This document shows positions 1-8,175 of a DNA stretch of 41,274 nucleotides, piece by piece. Source of the DNA: Anaerolineales bacterium UBA832 (lineage in GTDB: Bacteria > Chloroflexota > Anaerolineae > Anaerolineales > UBA11657). Positions within the stretch are counted from its first letter, which is position 1; every line of letters begins with the position of its first letter. Position numbers and translations under genes: made by a program. The notes beneath the pieces were generated by a model that was given only the letters and a program-made list of their open reading frames with translations, searched no databases and had not been told where the DNA came from. The stretch covers positions 1 to 41,274 of the forward strand of contig DBHI01000119.1 of assembly GCA_002296125.1 (NCBI GenBank), written 5' to 3'.

Positions 1-1
1 G

Positions 2-160
2 TTTGGTGCTCAATTTACGGGTGAAGAAATTTTAGAAGCTAGCATTGAGCAGGAGTCCACACCAATTCGTTCGGCATTAATGGGTGCCTTTGGAGTAATG
101 TTATTGTTGTCAGCTGCTGGTATAGCAGGTTATCTATTGATTAGTAAGCGAAATCAATAA
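2..160 (+). CDS. C-terminal end of a membrane-anchored protein (partial)
   Basis: An open frame enters from the left edge and ends at TAA 158-160, giving 52 residues. The visible part is a short acidic, polar stretch, then one strongly hydrophobic helix of about 20 residues rich in Leu, Ala and Gly, then a short basic tail (SKRNQ). This is the shape of a C-terminal membrane anchor with an outside domain before it and a cytoplasmic stop-transfer tail. The domain that would identify the protein lies outside the window, so I assign no function. Real coding is supported by the clean frame and the sensible anchor-plus-basic-tail ending. It sits about 100 bp ahead of a glycosyltransferase with its own promoter. 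Confidence 0.55.
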   Translation, partial: FGAQFTGEEILEASIEQESTPIRSALMGAFGVMLLLSAAGIAGYLLISKRNQ

Positions 161-248
161 TAGAAGTATCTTCTAGCAAAAACTTTAGAGTGATTTATAT
201 CATCTGTAACAAAATCTAATTTATTACAGAGAGTGTAACTGTACATGA

Positions 249-263
249 TGCTATAATTTTTGT
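249..263 (+). promoter_or_regulatory. Extended -10 promoter box immediately before the glycosyltransferase start
   Basis: TGC followed by TATAAT (252-257) forms an extended -10 element. Only six bases separate it from ATG 264, so transcription should start at or within a base or two of the start codon. No Shine-Dalgarno sequence is present. No good -35 box is seen, which fits an extended -10 promoter. A leaderless mRNA is the simplest reading. Confidence 0.55.
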
Positions 264-2201
264 ATGAACAAAAGCTATAGTGAAAAACATGTTTTAACAG
301 CGATAGTCTTGTTGGGCGCATTTCTACTTCGAGTTTTCAGGATTGACCAAAAGCCTTTGTGGTGGGATGAAGGTAGAAACATATTTTTTGCAACATTAGA
401 TTGGCGTATTGCACCAAACGTTGCTGTTAGGAGTGGAGACGTAACACCTCCTATCTATAGATTCTTGCTAGGACTTTGGGCAGACATCCTAGGATATTCA
501 CCATTTTGTATAAGGATACTTTCTGTGTTTTTTGCTGTTGTCTTTTTAGCTATCCTGTACAGACTAGTTTCCGATTTGTATGAAAATAATATTGCTATGA
601 TATCTATTAGTATAGCGGCAGTTTCTCCAACGCTTGTTTATTACTCTCAAGAGGCTAAAGGGTATGCACTAATGCTGTTAGCTGTTACTTTATCGTCTTT
701 AATTTATCACAGATTATACAAGACAAGGTTTGTTTTAGATATCAAACATTACTTGTTTTTAGGATTAGTCAACATGGTTGGAGCAGGCTCACACTATTTC
801 TATTTGTTGTTTATAGTAATACAGGTTGTTTTGATGCTGTGTTGGTATGTAGATAGAAATCAAGGTTATGTAACAAGATATAAGCTGTATAAACTTATGT
901 CTTTAATGTTTCTTCAGACAATTGCTATAAGTCCTGTGTTAATTTATGGGTGGAGCTCTCTGATGACATTAGTTGGAGGAGAACCCACATCATTATCTAG
1001 CTTGAATTTGGTTTCGGCAGTGTCTTTAGATGATTTGGCGCGTTGGGGAGCTACAACATTAGAGACGAAAACATTTTTCGAGGTTATCAAGGATTATGTT
1101 TTCGACTTTGTTCGTGAATATTTTGTCGGACCAATTGGCAGTTTGACACAGGCTTTTGTGGTTATGGTTTTGTTGGGCGTTCCACTTTTGCTTGGCTTGC
1201 AACAACAAAACTTAAGACCACACAACAAAAATGAGTTTGTGTTATGGCTGTTGATACCAATTGTTTTAGGTGGACTATTTTCGTTTGTTTTTAGCTATTA
1301 TTATCCTAGATTTATTTTGTTTGTAATACCAGCAATAATAATTTTGATTGCCGTTGGGTTGAGCAAAATGTGGTTGTATTACAGAAGGGTGGTGTTGGTA
1401 ATTTCTGTAAGTGTCTTAAGTTTATGGGCACATGTTTTTGTAAATCATTACAACGACTTAGGTGATATTGATGAGGACTGGAGAGATGCAATAGTTTACT
1501 TTAGCGATAAGCAACAAGAAGGCGATTTGGTTTTACACACTTACGATTGGATGCAAGGCTATATTAGAAGCTATGGAAAAATAGACAGAGAACCAGATTA
1601 TTTTTACGTAAGCGGATTAGATATTAGAGGCTTGGCAAACAAACTGGTTAACAGAGAAAAGGTTTGGTTGTTAGACTACAAAACAACAGTTTATGATCCT
1701 GGAAGCTTATATGGAAGCTGGATGCGCGAGCGTTATGCTATTGCGGACATTCGTCAGTTTGGCAATGCCAATTTGACAATGTTTGTTCAGCCCAAAATAT
1801 CCAAAGACAAACTTAATGAAACAGAATTTATTAATGGAATTAAATTGAGCTGGAATGAAGTTGAGACTTATGTAAATCCAGGAGAAGCAATTGTTGTGGA
1901 TGTTTTGTTGAGATCATCAGAGGAGCTAGTTGACAACTATCAATTGTTCTTTCATTTACTAGATAGTTCGGGAAAATTAATAGTGGGTAACGATACTGGT
2001 CCTAAAAACAACCTCAAACCAACAACAACGTGGACGCCTGATGAAGAAATTATAAGCGCTCATGCATTATTAATTCCTAAAACCGTAGATTTTGGTCAAT
2101 ATGGATTACAGCTAGGTTTGTATAGTACAGTTAGCGGTGAAAGATTAATGTCTACTGAAGGAGAAACAATAGAAATAGGTTACGTTATAGTTGAAAAATA
2201 G
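264..2201 (+). CDS. Polytopic membrane glycosyltransferase, GT39/GT83 (PMT/ArnT-like) family
   Basis: A 645-residue integral membrane protein. After a first hydrophobic helix (about residues 10-25) comes the first extracytoplasmic loop with WWDEG near residue 35. The adjacent acidic pair Asp35-Glu36 matches the catalytic or metal-binding acidic motif of PMT/ArnT-type transferases, which use polyprenyl-phosphate sugars. About ten further hydrophobic segments follow to about residue 400. The C-terminal third (about 410-645) is soluble, probably extracytoplasmic, and ends in a beta-rich region I cannot assign. The likely role is transfer of a sugar from a lipid carrier to a protein, lipid or polysaccharide on the outer face of the membrane. 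The acceptor is unknown. It ends five bases from the convergent epimerase gene, and the nearby epimerase, glycosidase and GT4 genes support a surface-glycan role. Confidence 0.75.
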   Translation: MNKSYSEKHVLTAIVLLGAFLLRVFRIDQKPLWWDEGRNIFFATLDWRIAPNVAVRSGDVTPPIYRFLLGLWADILGYSPFCIRILSVFFAVVFLAILYRLVSDLYENNIAMISISIAAVSPTLVYYSQEAKGYALMLLAVTLSSLIYHRLYKTRFVLDIKHYLFLGLVNMVGAGSHYFYLLFIVIQVVLMLCWYVDRNQGYVTRYKLYKLMSLMFLQTIAISPVLIYGWSSLMTLVGGEPTSLSSLNLVSAVSLDDLARWGATTLETKTFFEVIKDYVFDFVREYFVGPIGSLTQAFVVMVLLGVPLLLGLQQQNLRPHNKNEFVLWLLIPIVLGGLFSFVFSYYYPRFILFVIPAIIILIAVGLSKMWLYYRRVVLVISVSVLSLWAHVFVNHYNDLGDIDEDWRDAIVYFSDKQQEGDLVLHTYDWMQGYIRSYGKIDREPDYFYVSGLDIRGLANKLVNREKVWLLDYKTTVYDPGSLYGSWMRERYAIADIRQFGNANLTMFVQPKISKDKLNETEFINGIKLSWNEVETYVNPGEAIVVDVLLRSSEELVDNYQLFFHLLDSSGKLIVGNDTGPKNNLKPTTTWTPDEEIISAHALLIPKTVDFGQYGLQLGLYSTVSGERLMSTEGETIEIGYVIVEK

Positions 2202-2206
2202 AGCGA

Positions 2207-3250
2207 CTAGGACAACCATTTTAAAATTTTTATAATACCCATTTTTGCGGGTGTTTTGTGTGAGGAAGCATTGGTTCGTTGAATGATTTCCTGTCGGTTT
2301 TTTTGATAGTAGTCATAGGCTGTTGTGAGCATCTTGCTGTTGTTTAGGGTTGGTTTCCAATCTAGATGCTTCTTTGTTTTACTAGTGTCAAACTGAAAGT
2401 CTTCGGCTATCATTTTGTATTGATATGGTCCTAGCGGTGATAGCCGTAGTAAATAGGCTAATTTCATAGCAAAAAGGGTTGGTGTTTTAGGAAGTTGTTT
2501 AACTTTTGATGACGTGTTTGCATATTCTATGACTTTTAGGTAGATGTTGCGGAGTGTTTCTACGTTATCAGAACCAACGTTAAATATGTTTGAACTGTTG
2601 TAATTGATTGCTTTTATGCAGGCATCAGCTAAATCAGGAGCATAAACAAACTGGTATCGATTGTTACCTGAACCAACAGTCCATATAGTACGTCCTTCAT
2701 ATATGAATTCAAACAAGATTGCTAGCAGACCCAGGCGTCCTTCATCAATTATTGTGGGGCATCTAATTATTACAACATCTAAATCTTGCTTATGATGCAA
2801 CAGAAGCTGTTCTGCTGCTAATTTAGATTTACCATAAATCTCTATCGGAGACGGAAAATCTTTTTCGGTTATAGCTCTATTAATATTGTGTCCCCATAGA
2901 CAATTAGATGATATAAAAATAATTTTGGGTACTTGATACTCTATACAGTTTTCGACGATGTGTTTTGTGCCATCAACATTTGACTCCCACAAGAATTTTT
3001 TACTGGGTCGTTCGTGGGCTAGTATGGCGGCACAATGGAACACAACATCAAACGCATAAGTTTCGAACAAGGTTTTTACTGTTGAAAGGTTTCGTATGTC
3101 ACCTTGAACAGGTATAAAGTTAGAGTGTGTATGATAATCTGGATGTAAATCTATACCAACACATGTATGACCATTGAGAAGAAGTCTTTTTTTTAGAATG
3201 CTACCAAAAAATCCTGCACTGCCTGTTATAAGGATAGATTTTTTATGCAT
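2207..3250 (-). CDS. NAD-dependent epimerase/dehydratase (extended SDR)
   Basis: A 347-residue extended short-chain dehydrogenase. The N-terminal Rossmann motif GSAGFFG (residues 10-16) follows a beta strand and binds NAD(P). Asp34 after the second strand suggests NAD preference. The catalytic pair is Tyr139 and Lys143 in IYGKSK, with Ser114/115 as the third catalytic residue. Homologues interconvert or dehydrate nucleotide sugars such as UDP-glucose/galactose, or reduce steroid-like substrates. The sequence alone does not fix the substrate. The C-terminal part (about 240-347) carries the variable substrate domain and ends in a basic tail. The gene is convergent with the GT39/83-type transferase and divergent from the secreted glycosidase, so a sugar-nucleotide role is most likely. 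A short inverted repeat (ACTGT-AA-ACAGT, 3256-3267) lies just upstream of the ATG. Confidence 0.75.
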   Translation of the reverse strand: MHKKSILITGSAGFFGSILKKRLLLNGHTCVGIDLHPDYHTHSNFIPVQGDIRNLSTVKTLFETYAFDVVFHCAAILAHERPSKKFLWESNVDGTKHIVENCIEYQVPKIIFISSNCLWGHNINRAITEKDFPSPIEIYGKSKLAAEQLLLHHKQDLDVVIIRCPTIIDEGRLGLLAILFEFIYEGRTIWTVGSGNNRYQFVYAPDLADACIKAINYNSSNIFNVGSDNVETLRNIYLKVIEYANTSSKVKQLPKTPTLFAMKLAYLLRLSPLGPYQYKMIAEDFQFDTSKTKKHLDWKPTLNNSKMLTTAYDYYQKNRQEIIQRTNASSHKTPAKMGIIKILKWLS

Positions 3251-3320
3251 GATTTACTGTAAACAGTTGTTTTATAATATTATAACTCGCATAATGAGTT
3301 TGCAGAATATAGTTTTCCTC

Positions 3321-3463
3321 TTGACAAAACACTAAATATACATAAGCTATAAATACCCCCAATCAATAAGTGATACAAGTCCGCCAGGGTCTTGTGCTCA
3401 AAAAACAGAGCTTAATTGCTAGTTGTGAGGGGGACTTTTAATAGAGAGTATAAAGATGTGATC
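3321..3463 (+). promoter_or_regulatory. Putative promoter and structured leader before the GH2 glycosidase gene
   Basis: A perfect TTGACA lies at 3321-3326 and TATAAA at 3348-3353. The 21-base gap is longer than ideal. About 110 nt of leader follow, unusually long for this window, and they contain nested complementarity: ACAAG 3375-3379 with CTTGT 3391-3395, GCTC 3396-3399 with GAGC 3408-3411, AAGTCC 3377-3382 with GGACTT 3432-3437, and CCCCC 3356-3360 with GGGGG 3429-3433. Some of these pairings exclude each other, as in a switch. I do not recognise a known riboswitch class. Confidence 0.35.
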
Positions 3464-5650
3464 ATGAACTGCGTAAAGGCAATTAGTATTAGCACACTAC
3501 AAAAGCTTATGTTGTTGGTTGGTCTAACCTTATTGTTGCCGTTTAAGCAGGTGTATGCAGCAGAGATAAAAATTGATTTTCCGGAAGGGTTGAGTTGTTC
3601 GAATGTAAATTCTAGATCATCAATTAGAAATGGTCCAGGTACAGAGTACATTGAATTATATAGAACTAAAACTAAAACACATTTTGTTTTCGAGAGCATT
3701 AAAGATGGTTGGTATAAGATTAAATCAGATGATGAAGCGTCAGGTTGGATTGCAAGTAGGGATGTTAATAGTTGTAAATCAGCAACGGTAAGGTTTCTGG
3801 ACAAGAATTTAACTGACCTTCGAAATGAATTAGCTAATGCAGGATACCCTTTTGCTTTTGATGATCCCATCAACAAAATTGTAGAGGTGTATGCAGAAAC
3901 TGTAGAACGTATTGATGACAACAAGGAGCTTTACGGTCGCGAAAAATACAGGGTAGGAGGAGGCCCTTTGTTTACTAGTTTTTCCAACGAAGTTGCGGTT
4001 GATGATGTGTTACCAGAGTATCCACGACCACAACTAGAAAGAAGTGAGTGGATAAACCTAAACGGTTTGTGGGGCTTTGAAAAGGCAGGAGATTTGGTAA
4101 ATCCGCCGTTCGGCAGACAACTGTCAGACACAATATTGGTGCCATTTGTTTCTGAATCATCTTTGTCTGGTGTAATGGAGCATGTAGATCAAGTATGGTA
4201 TAGAAGAGAGTTTAAGGTTCCATCTGTTTGGAAACAGAAGCGAATCTTGTTGCATTTTGGGGCAGTAGATTGGGAGACTACTGTTTATATAAACGGAAGT
4301 TACGTTGGGAAGCATCAAGGAGGATATGATTCATTTAATTATGACATCACTGATTTTTTGACATCCGACTCAACTCAAGAAGTTGTTGTTGGAGTGTTTG
4401 ATCCAACTGATAGTGGTGAACAGGTTCGTGGCAAACAAACACATAATCCAAAAGATATATGGTATACGGCAAATACGGGCATATGGCAGACGGTGTGGTT
4501 AGAACCAGTGTCAGCAACTCACATACACAGTTTGAAGATAACACCATCGATAGACAAAGGAGGCATAGGTTTATTTATAAAGGTAGCTGGACAAAGCACG
4601 TCTACTTTTGCTCGAATAAGAATATATTCCCAACACAAATTAGTTTTAGACCAACAAGTTCCAATAAACTCAGACAATTTTCTAACGATAAGAAATCCGG
4701 TGTATTGGGACATATATAATCCTCATTTGTATGATGTCGAAGTTGAACTATTTAATAACAATATTCTTGTAGACAAAGTAAATAGTTATTTTGGACTAAG
4801 AACGATTAGCGTGGAGGATGTTAATGGTGTTGGTCGAATTCACTTAAATGGTAAACCGTTATTCCATGTGGGGGTGTTGGACCAAGGTTATTGGCCTGAC
4901 GGCTTGTATACAGCACCTACAGACGATGCTCTTCGATATGATATAGAAATGGCTAAGGAGTTTGGTTATAACCTTATACGTAAACATATGAAAGTAGAAC
5001 CTCAACGGTGGTATTATTGGGCAGATCGTTTAGGGATGTTGGTTTGGCAAGACATGCCGATGGCTAACAATTGGACAGATTGGGGCAAACAGTTGTACAG
5101 AAATGAGTTGGATAGAATGATTACAAAACTTTACAACCATCCTTCAATAGTAACTTGGGTGCTGTTTAATGAGCGATGGGGTGAATTTGACGTACAGGAA
5201 GCTGTGCTACAAACAAAACAAACAGACTCTTCTAGATTAGTTGTTGGTGCCACTGGATATGCAGATGAAGAAAAGGGAGATATTATAAGCTATCATTCCT
5301 ACAAGCAGATTAATTTTCCTGTTGTGAAAAACACTCTGCAAGCTCGAGTCTTAGGAGAATGGGGAGGGTTGGGTTTGTCTTCCGTTGGACATCTTTGGAA
5401 TGGATCCGGATCAAATAGCCAAACACCAGAATATGTGGAATTAGTAAACGATTCAAGCAATTTTGTTAATCGTTATCAGGGTCACATAAATGAAATAAAA
5501 AACATGGTAAATGTATTAGGCTTAAGTGGAGCTATTTATTCGCAAATTACAGATGTGGAAAGGGAATCGACAGGACTAATCACTTATGATAGAAAAAAAA
5601 TAAAAATAGATCCTGCTTTAATTAGTGCTATGCACTCTGTTTTAAAATAA
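3464..5650 (+). CDS. Secreted SH3b-glycoside hydrolase family 2 enzyme (beta-galactosidase/glucuronidase-like)
   Basis: A 728-residue exported enzyme. ATG 3464 is preferred over the upstream TTG 3416 because it starts a typical signal peptide: positive residues, a hydrophobic core and a cleavage-like VYAAE near residue 33. Next comes a bacterial SH3 (SH3b) domain, about residues 38-95, with RNGPGTEY and GWI hallmarks, a likely wall- or glycan-binding module. The GH2 domains follow: a jelly-roll sugar-binding domain from about 190, an Ig-like domain, and a TIM barrel from about 450. NHPSIVTW with FNERWG places the acid/base at Glu570, and GEWGG places the nucleophile at Glu632. GH2 enzymes hydrolyse beta-galactosides, glucuronides or mannosides; the exact sugar is unknown. 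It lies among sugar-transferase genes and ends three bases before the convergent GT4 gene. Confidence 0.85.
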   Translation: MNCVKAISISTLQKLMLLVGLTLLLPFKQVYAAEIKIDFPEGLSCSNVNSRSSIRNGPGTEYIELYRTKTKTHFVFESIKDGWYKIKSDDEASGWIASRDVNSCKSATVRFLDKNLTDLRNELANAGYPFAFDDPINKIVEVYAETVERIDDNKELYGREKYRVGGGPLFTSFSNEVAVDDVLPEYPRPQLERSEWINLNGLWGFEKAGDLVNPPFGRQLSDTILVPFVSESSLSGVMEHVDQVWYRREFKVPSVWKQKRILLHFGAVDWETTVYINGSYVGKHQGGYDSFNYDITDFLTSDSTQEVVVGVFDPTDSGEQVRGKQTHNPKDIWYTANTGIWQTVWLEPVSATHIHSLKITPSIDKGGIGLFIKVAGQSTSTFARIRIYSQHKLVLDQQVPINSDNFLTIRNPVYWDIYNPHLYDVEVELFNNNILVDKVNSYFGLRTISVEDVNGVGRIHLNGKPLFHVGVLDQGYWPDGLYTAPTDDALRYDIEMAKEFGYNLIRKHMKVEPQRWYYWADRLGMLVWQDMPMANNWTDWGKQLYRNELDRMITKLYNHPSIVTWVLFNERWGEFDVQEAVLQTKQTDSSRLVVGATGYADEEKGDIISYHSYKQINFPVVKNTLQARVLGEWGGLGLSSVGHLWNGSGSNSQTPEYVELVNDSSNFVNRYQGHINEIKNMVNVLGLSGAIYSQITDVERESTGLITYDRKKIKIDPALISAMHSVLK

Positions 5651-5653
5651 CAA

Positions 5654-6787
5654 CTATTGATTTGTAGCAGCTTGTTTGTAAACATCTAGTGTCTTAAGGG
5701 CGGTTAGTTCCCATTTGAATTTGGCAGCATGTAATAGCCCCTTCTTTTTTAAGTCGTCAGACAGCTTTTCATCAACTATTACGCTAATTATAGCTGCTCC
5801 CATTTCTCTAGCGTCAGTTGGATCTGTAATAAGGTAAGCTGCATTGCCAACAGTTTCTTTTAACGCGCTTAAATTGGTTGTTATGACTGGCACTCCAGAG
5901 GCCATTGCTTCTAAGGGAGGCAGACCAAACCCTTCGTAACTTGATGGAAATATAAAACAAGAAGCTGTTTGGTAGAGAGCGGGTTTATCTATTTCGTCAA
6001 CAGCACCGATAAATTTAACAGTATCACTTATTTCAAGATTAGAAGCTATAGAAGGCAAGTCATCATACAGATAACCATCAGGGTTTTTTGGCAAAAGACC
6101 AGCTACAACTAGTTGACACTCAGTAGAGGCAATGGGTTGGGCCCATGTCCAGGCAGCTAACAAATGTCGTAGGTTCTTGTGTCGTTGAAATCCACCTAAA
6201 TATAATACATATGAATTAGGAAGATTATATTTTTTTCGAACAGCTTGAGAGTCAGACAGTTTTTGATTGCATGAGTATCTGTCTTCAATACCTAGAAAGA
6301 TTGTGTGAATACGAATATGAGGTAGTCTAATATGTTCAATGATATCACGTCGAGAATGATCAGAATCGGTGATTATTTGGTTTGTTCCATAAGTTGCCGA
6401 TAGCGTTAATGCAGTGTGTAAGCGGGTACCAAGCGAACGTTTGTGTTCAGGGAGTATAAGAGGAATTACGTCATGTATTGTTACTACTGTCGGACAAGGC
6501 GATCTAAGGGGAGGAGCCCAATAAGGTGTGTGAAGGATATCAACTTTGAGTTGTTTTGCAGTACGTGGAACAATTATTTGTTCAAAATACAACTTGTGAG
6601 CTTGACTATATTGACAGTTGTATACATGCAAGTTACAGTTCTTGGGTACATTAATTGCTATTGGTGATATTACATGAACACTTGATTCAGGCATAATTGA
6701 ACACAAATTAGACAGAAGGTTGCTAAGATATTGACCAGAGCCGGTGTGTGGCCTATGAAAAAACCATCCGTTGATTAGTATACGCAT
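5654..6787 (-). CDS. Glycosyltransferase family 4 (GT-B fold)
   Basis: A 377-residue soluble GT-B glycosyltransferase. The N-terminal half begins with the usual beta strand and a glycine-containing loop (HTGSGQYLSNLL, acceptor side). The C-terminal half holds the sugar-nucleotide site: YLGGFQRHKNL near residue 200, then SSYEGFGLPPLEAMASG near 280-295, containing the E-x7-E signature of GT4 enzymes. This family moves mannose, glucose, rhamnose or similar sugars from NDP- or GDP-sugars onto glycans or lipids with retention. The donor cannot be told from sequence. It has no membrane helices and probably acts at the inner membrane face. It starts about 100 bp from the divergent rpsT gene and ends beside the GH2 gene. 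Confidence 0.85.
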   Translation of the reverse strand: MRILINGWFFHRPHTGSGQYLSNLLSNLCSIMPESSVHVISPIAINVPKNCNLHVYNCQYSQAHKLYFEQIIVPRTAKQLKVDILHTPYWAPPLRSPCPTVVTIHDVIPLILPEHKRSLGTRLHTALTLSATYGTNQIITDSDHSRRDIIEHIRLPHIRIHTIFLGIEDRYSCNQKLSDSQAVRKKYNLPNSYVLYLGGFQRHKNLRHLLAAWTWAQPIASTECQLVVAGLLPKNPDGYLYDDLPSIASNLEISDTVKFIGAVDEIDKPALYQTASCFIFPSSYEGFGLPPLEAMASGVPVITTNLSALKETVGNAAYLITDPTDAREMGAAIISVIVDEKLSDDLKKKGLLHAAKFKWELTALKTLDVYKQAATNQ

Positions 6788-6876
6788 ACTTTATTGATTT
6801 GAAGTATTGAGTTATTCAACCTAGACAAAACAATTTGTATTAGGTAGAATTGTTGCGTTATATATAACATTTTAAT

Positions 6877-6882
6877 AAGAGG
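6877..6882 (+). promoter_or_regulatory. Shine-Dalgarno site that fixes the TTG start of rpsT
   Basis: AAGAGG lies seven bases before TTG 6890. No ATG is available nearby, and the second residue onward (ANIKSAEKR) matches the conserved S20 start, so the TTG is the real initiator. Confidence 0.7.
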
Positions 6883-6889
6883 TATAAAA

Positions 6890-7162
6890 TTGGCTAACAT
6901 AAAATCTGCAGAAAAGAGAATTAGAGCCGATGAGCGAAAAGCAGAAAAAAATCGAAGTATAAAGTCTGGCCTTCATACTTCGATAAAAAAAGCAAGAAAT
7001 AGTATTGAAAGTAGTGGTGTAGAAAAAGCTACAGAAGATGTGGCTAAAGCTATTAGAGCACTTGACAAAGCACAGAGCAAAGGTATTATTCATCCAAACA
7101 ACGCCGCTAGACGAAAAAGTAGATTGATGAAAAAGTTGGTTGATACGGATAAAAAAGAATAG
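6890..7162 (+). CDS. rpsT: 30S ribosomal protein S20
   Basis: A 90-residue, very basic protein that begins with the conserved S20 pattern ANIKSAEKRIR. It continues with long amphipathic helices and ends with the typical segment on Asn-Ala-Ala-Arg-Arg-Lys-Ser-Arg. S20 is a primary 16S rRNA binding protein of the small subunit and helps early assembly. Length and composition match the family. It initiates at TTG, as rpsT does in several bacteria, where the weak start lowers expression and can take part in autoregulation; that effect here is inferred. It stands alone between the divergent GT4 gene and an intrinsic-terminator-like hairpin at 7190-7220. Confidence 0.95.
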   Translation: MANIKSAEKRIRADERKAEKNRSIKSGLHTSIKKARNSIESSGVEKATEDVAKAIRALDKAQSKGIIHPNNAARRKSRLMKKLVDTDKKE

Positions 7163-7189
7163 TTTAGACAACAAATTTGTGTTGTTAAC

Positions 7190-7220
7190 AAAATCTGTCT
7201 TAAGTGTTAGGGCAGATTTT
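7190..7220 (+). terminator. Hairpin terminator after rpsT
   Basis: AAAATCTGTC (7190-7199) pairs with GGCAGATTTT (7211-7220) over ten positions, including one G-U pair, around an 11-base loop. It lies 28 bases after the rpsT stop. Both flanks are A/T runs, so it can act on both strands, also ending transcripts from the convergent regulator gene (stop at 7296). Confidence 0.65.
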
Positions 7221-7295
7221 GATTTTAAGTAAAAAGTCTTTTTAGACAAACTAATTATTGCAACTGTAGTTAGTCGATTATAGATGCTAAGAAAT

Positions 7296-7985
7296 CTATT
7301 TGGTTTGATCATTAGAGATGTCAAGAAAATAGCCTTTACCCCGTACTGTTTTAAGTATTTGGGGATTAAGAGGATCCTTTTCTATTGCTCTTCGTAACCA
7401 GCTAATATGAACATCTAGTGTGCGTGTATCGCCGAGATAGTCGGTTTCCCAGATTTGTTTAATTAAATGTTTTCTAGACACTGTGGAACCAGAGCGGTTT
7501 ATTAATGTTTGAAGCAACCGAGCTTCTTTTGGATTAAGAAGCTTTTCCTTGTTCCAGCACTTAACGCGTCTTTGTTTATAAGAAAATTTTAATGGTCCTA
7601 CAGAGCGCCAATTTTTTTCAGGTACAGGAGCTAATCTCTTGACAGCGTTAAGTAGTTTTCTGCTGGTAAATGGCTGTACTAACGTAAGGTCTACATATTG
7701 TTTTTGTTTGTACTGCGGTGTTTTTGCTACAATCAATATTATTTTACAAGATAAATTGAGTCGTTTGTAGGATTTATATAAACTAAGACACATTCTGGTT
7801 CCGCTTGTGTGCATAGAGCATGCGTTCAATACAATTATTTCAGGCTTGAACGATTTAATAGTTTTTGACGCAGCAGAAACTGAATTTTCTAATAAAACAG
7901 AATAGTTTTTCCTTTGAAGATCTAGCATAAAAGATGAAGGGAATTGTTTTTTAGCTTCAAGTAATAAGATGCGAGTATCTGTCAT
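7296..7985 (-). CDS. OmpR/PhoB-type winged-helix regulator with degenerate receiver domain
   Basis: A 229-residue protein with the layout of an OmpR-family response regulator. The C-terminal winged helix (about 130-225) is strong: LNPKEARLLQTLI, the recognition region TRTLDVHISWLRRAIE, and the wing TVRGKGYFL. The N-terminal region has the receiver length and hydrophobic rhythm but lacks the chemistry. The usual acidic pair after strand 1 is reduced to a single Glu10. The phospho-acceptor Asp position is Asn54 (IIVLNAC). The conserved Lys before Pro is Gln104 (LVQPF). It therefore should not accept phosphate from a kinase in the normal way and probably works as an orphan, phosphorylation-independent regulator, as known for atypical OmpR members such as GlnR-type proteins. 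No histidine kinase is adjacent. Its target is unknown; it is divergent from pyk across about 190 bp. Confidence 0.85.
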   Translation of the reverse strand: MTDTRILLLEAKKQFPSSFMLDLQRKNYSVLLENSVSAASKTIKSFKPEIIVLNACSMHTSGTRMCLSLYKSYKRLNLSCKIILIVAKTPQYKQKQYVDLTLVQPFTSRKLLNAVKRLAPVPEKNWRSVGPLKFSYKQRRVKCWNKEKLLNPKEARLLQTLINRSGSTVSRKHLIKQIWETDYLGDTRTLDVHISWLRRAIEKDPLNPQILKTVRGKGYFLDISNDQTK

Positions 7986-8143
7986 GATGAAGCCTTAGAG
8001 CTAGGGATATTGCAGAAACAGTTCATGTAATTAGTTAGTTTATTAAATATCAATACCATAAAAAGCAAAGAAAGGCATTATACTTATACATTGAAGTACT
8101 TGCAAGGCTTTAAAGTTTCTACATAACAAACTGTATCAGGGTG

Positions 8144-8149
8144 TATAAT
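8144..8149 (+). promoter_or_regulatory. -10 box upstream of pyk
   Basis: A perfect TATAAT lies 27 bases before the preferred ATG 8176 and 15 bases before the alternative TTG 8164. No clear -35 or Shine-Dalgarno site accompanies it. The leader would be only about 20 nt, or about 8 nt from the TTG. Confidence 0.4.
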
Positions 8150-8175
8150 CAATCAACAAAACTTTGGCTAACATT

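Noticed and set aside
3416..3463. Earlier in-frame TTG start for the GH2 gene
   Set aside because: ATG 3464 begins a normal signal peptide; the 16 extra residues would put a charged segment before it.
3412..3924. Antisense 170-residue frame under the GH2 gene
   Set aside because: It lies opposite a well-supported signal peptide and SH3b domain, shows no family motif, and has shadow-type composition.
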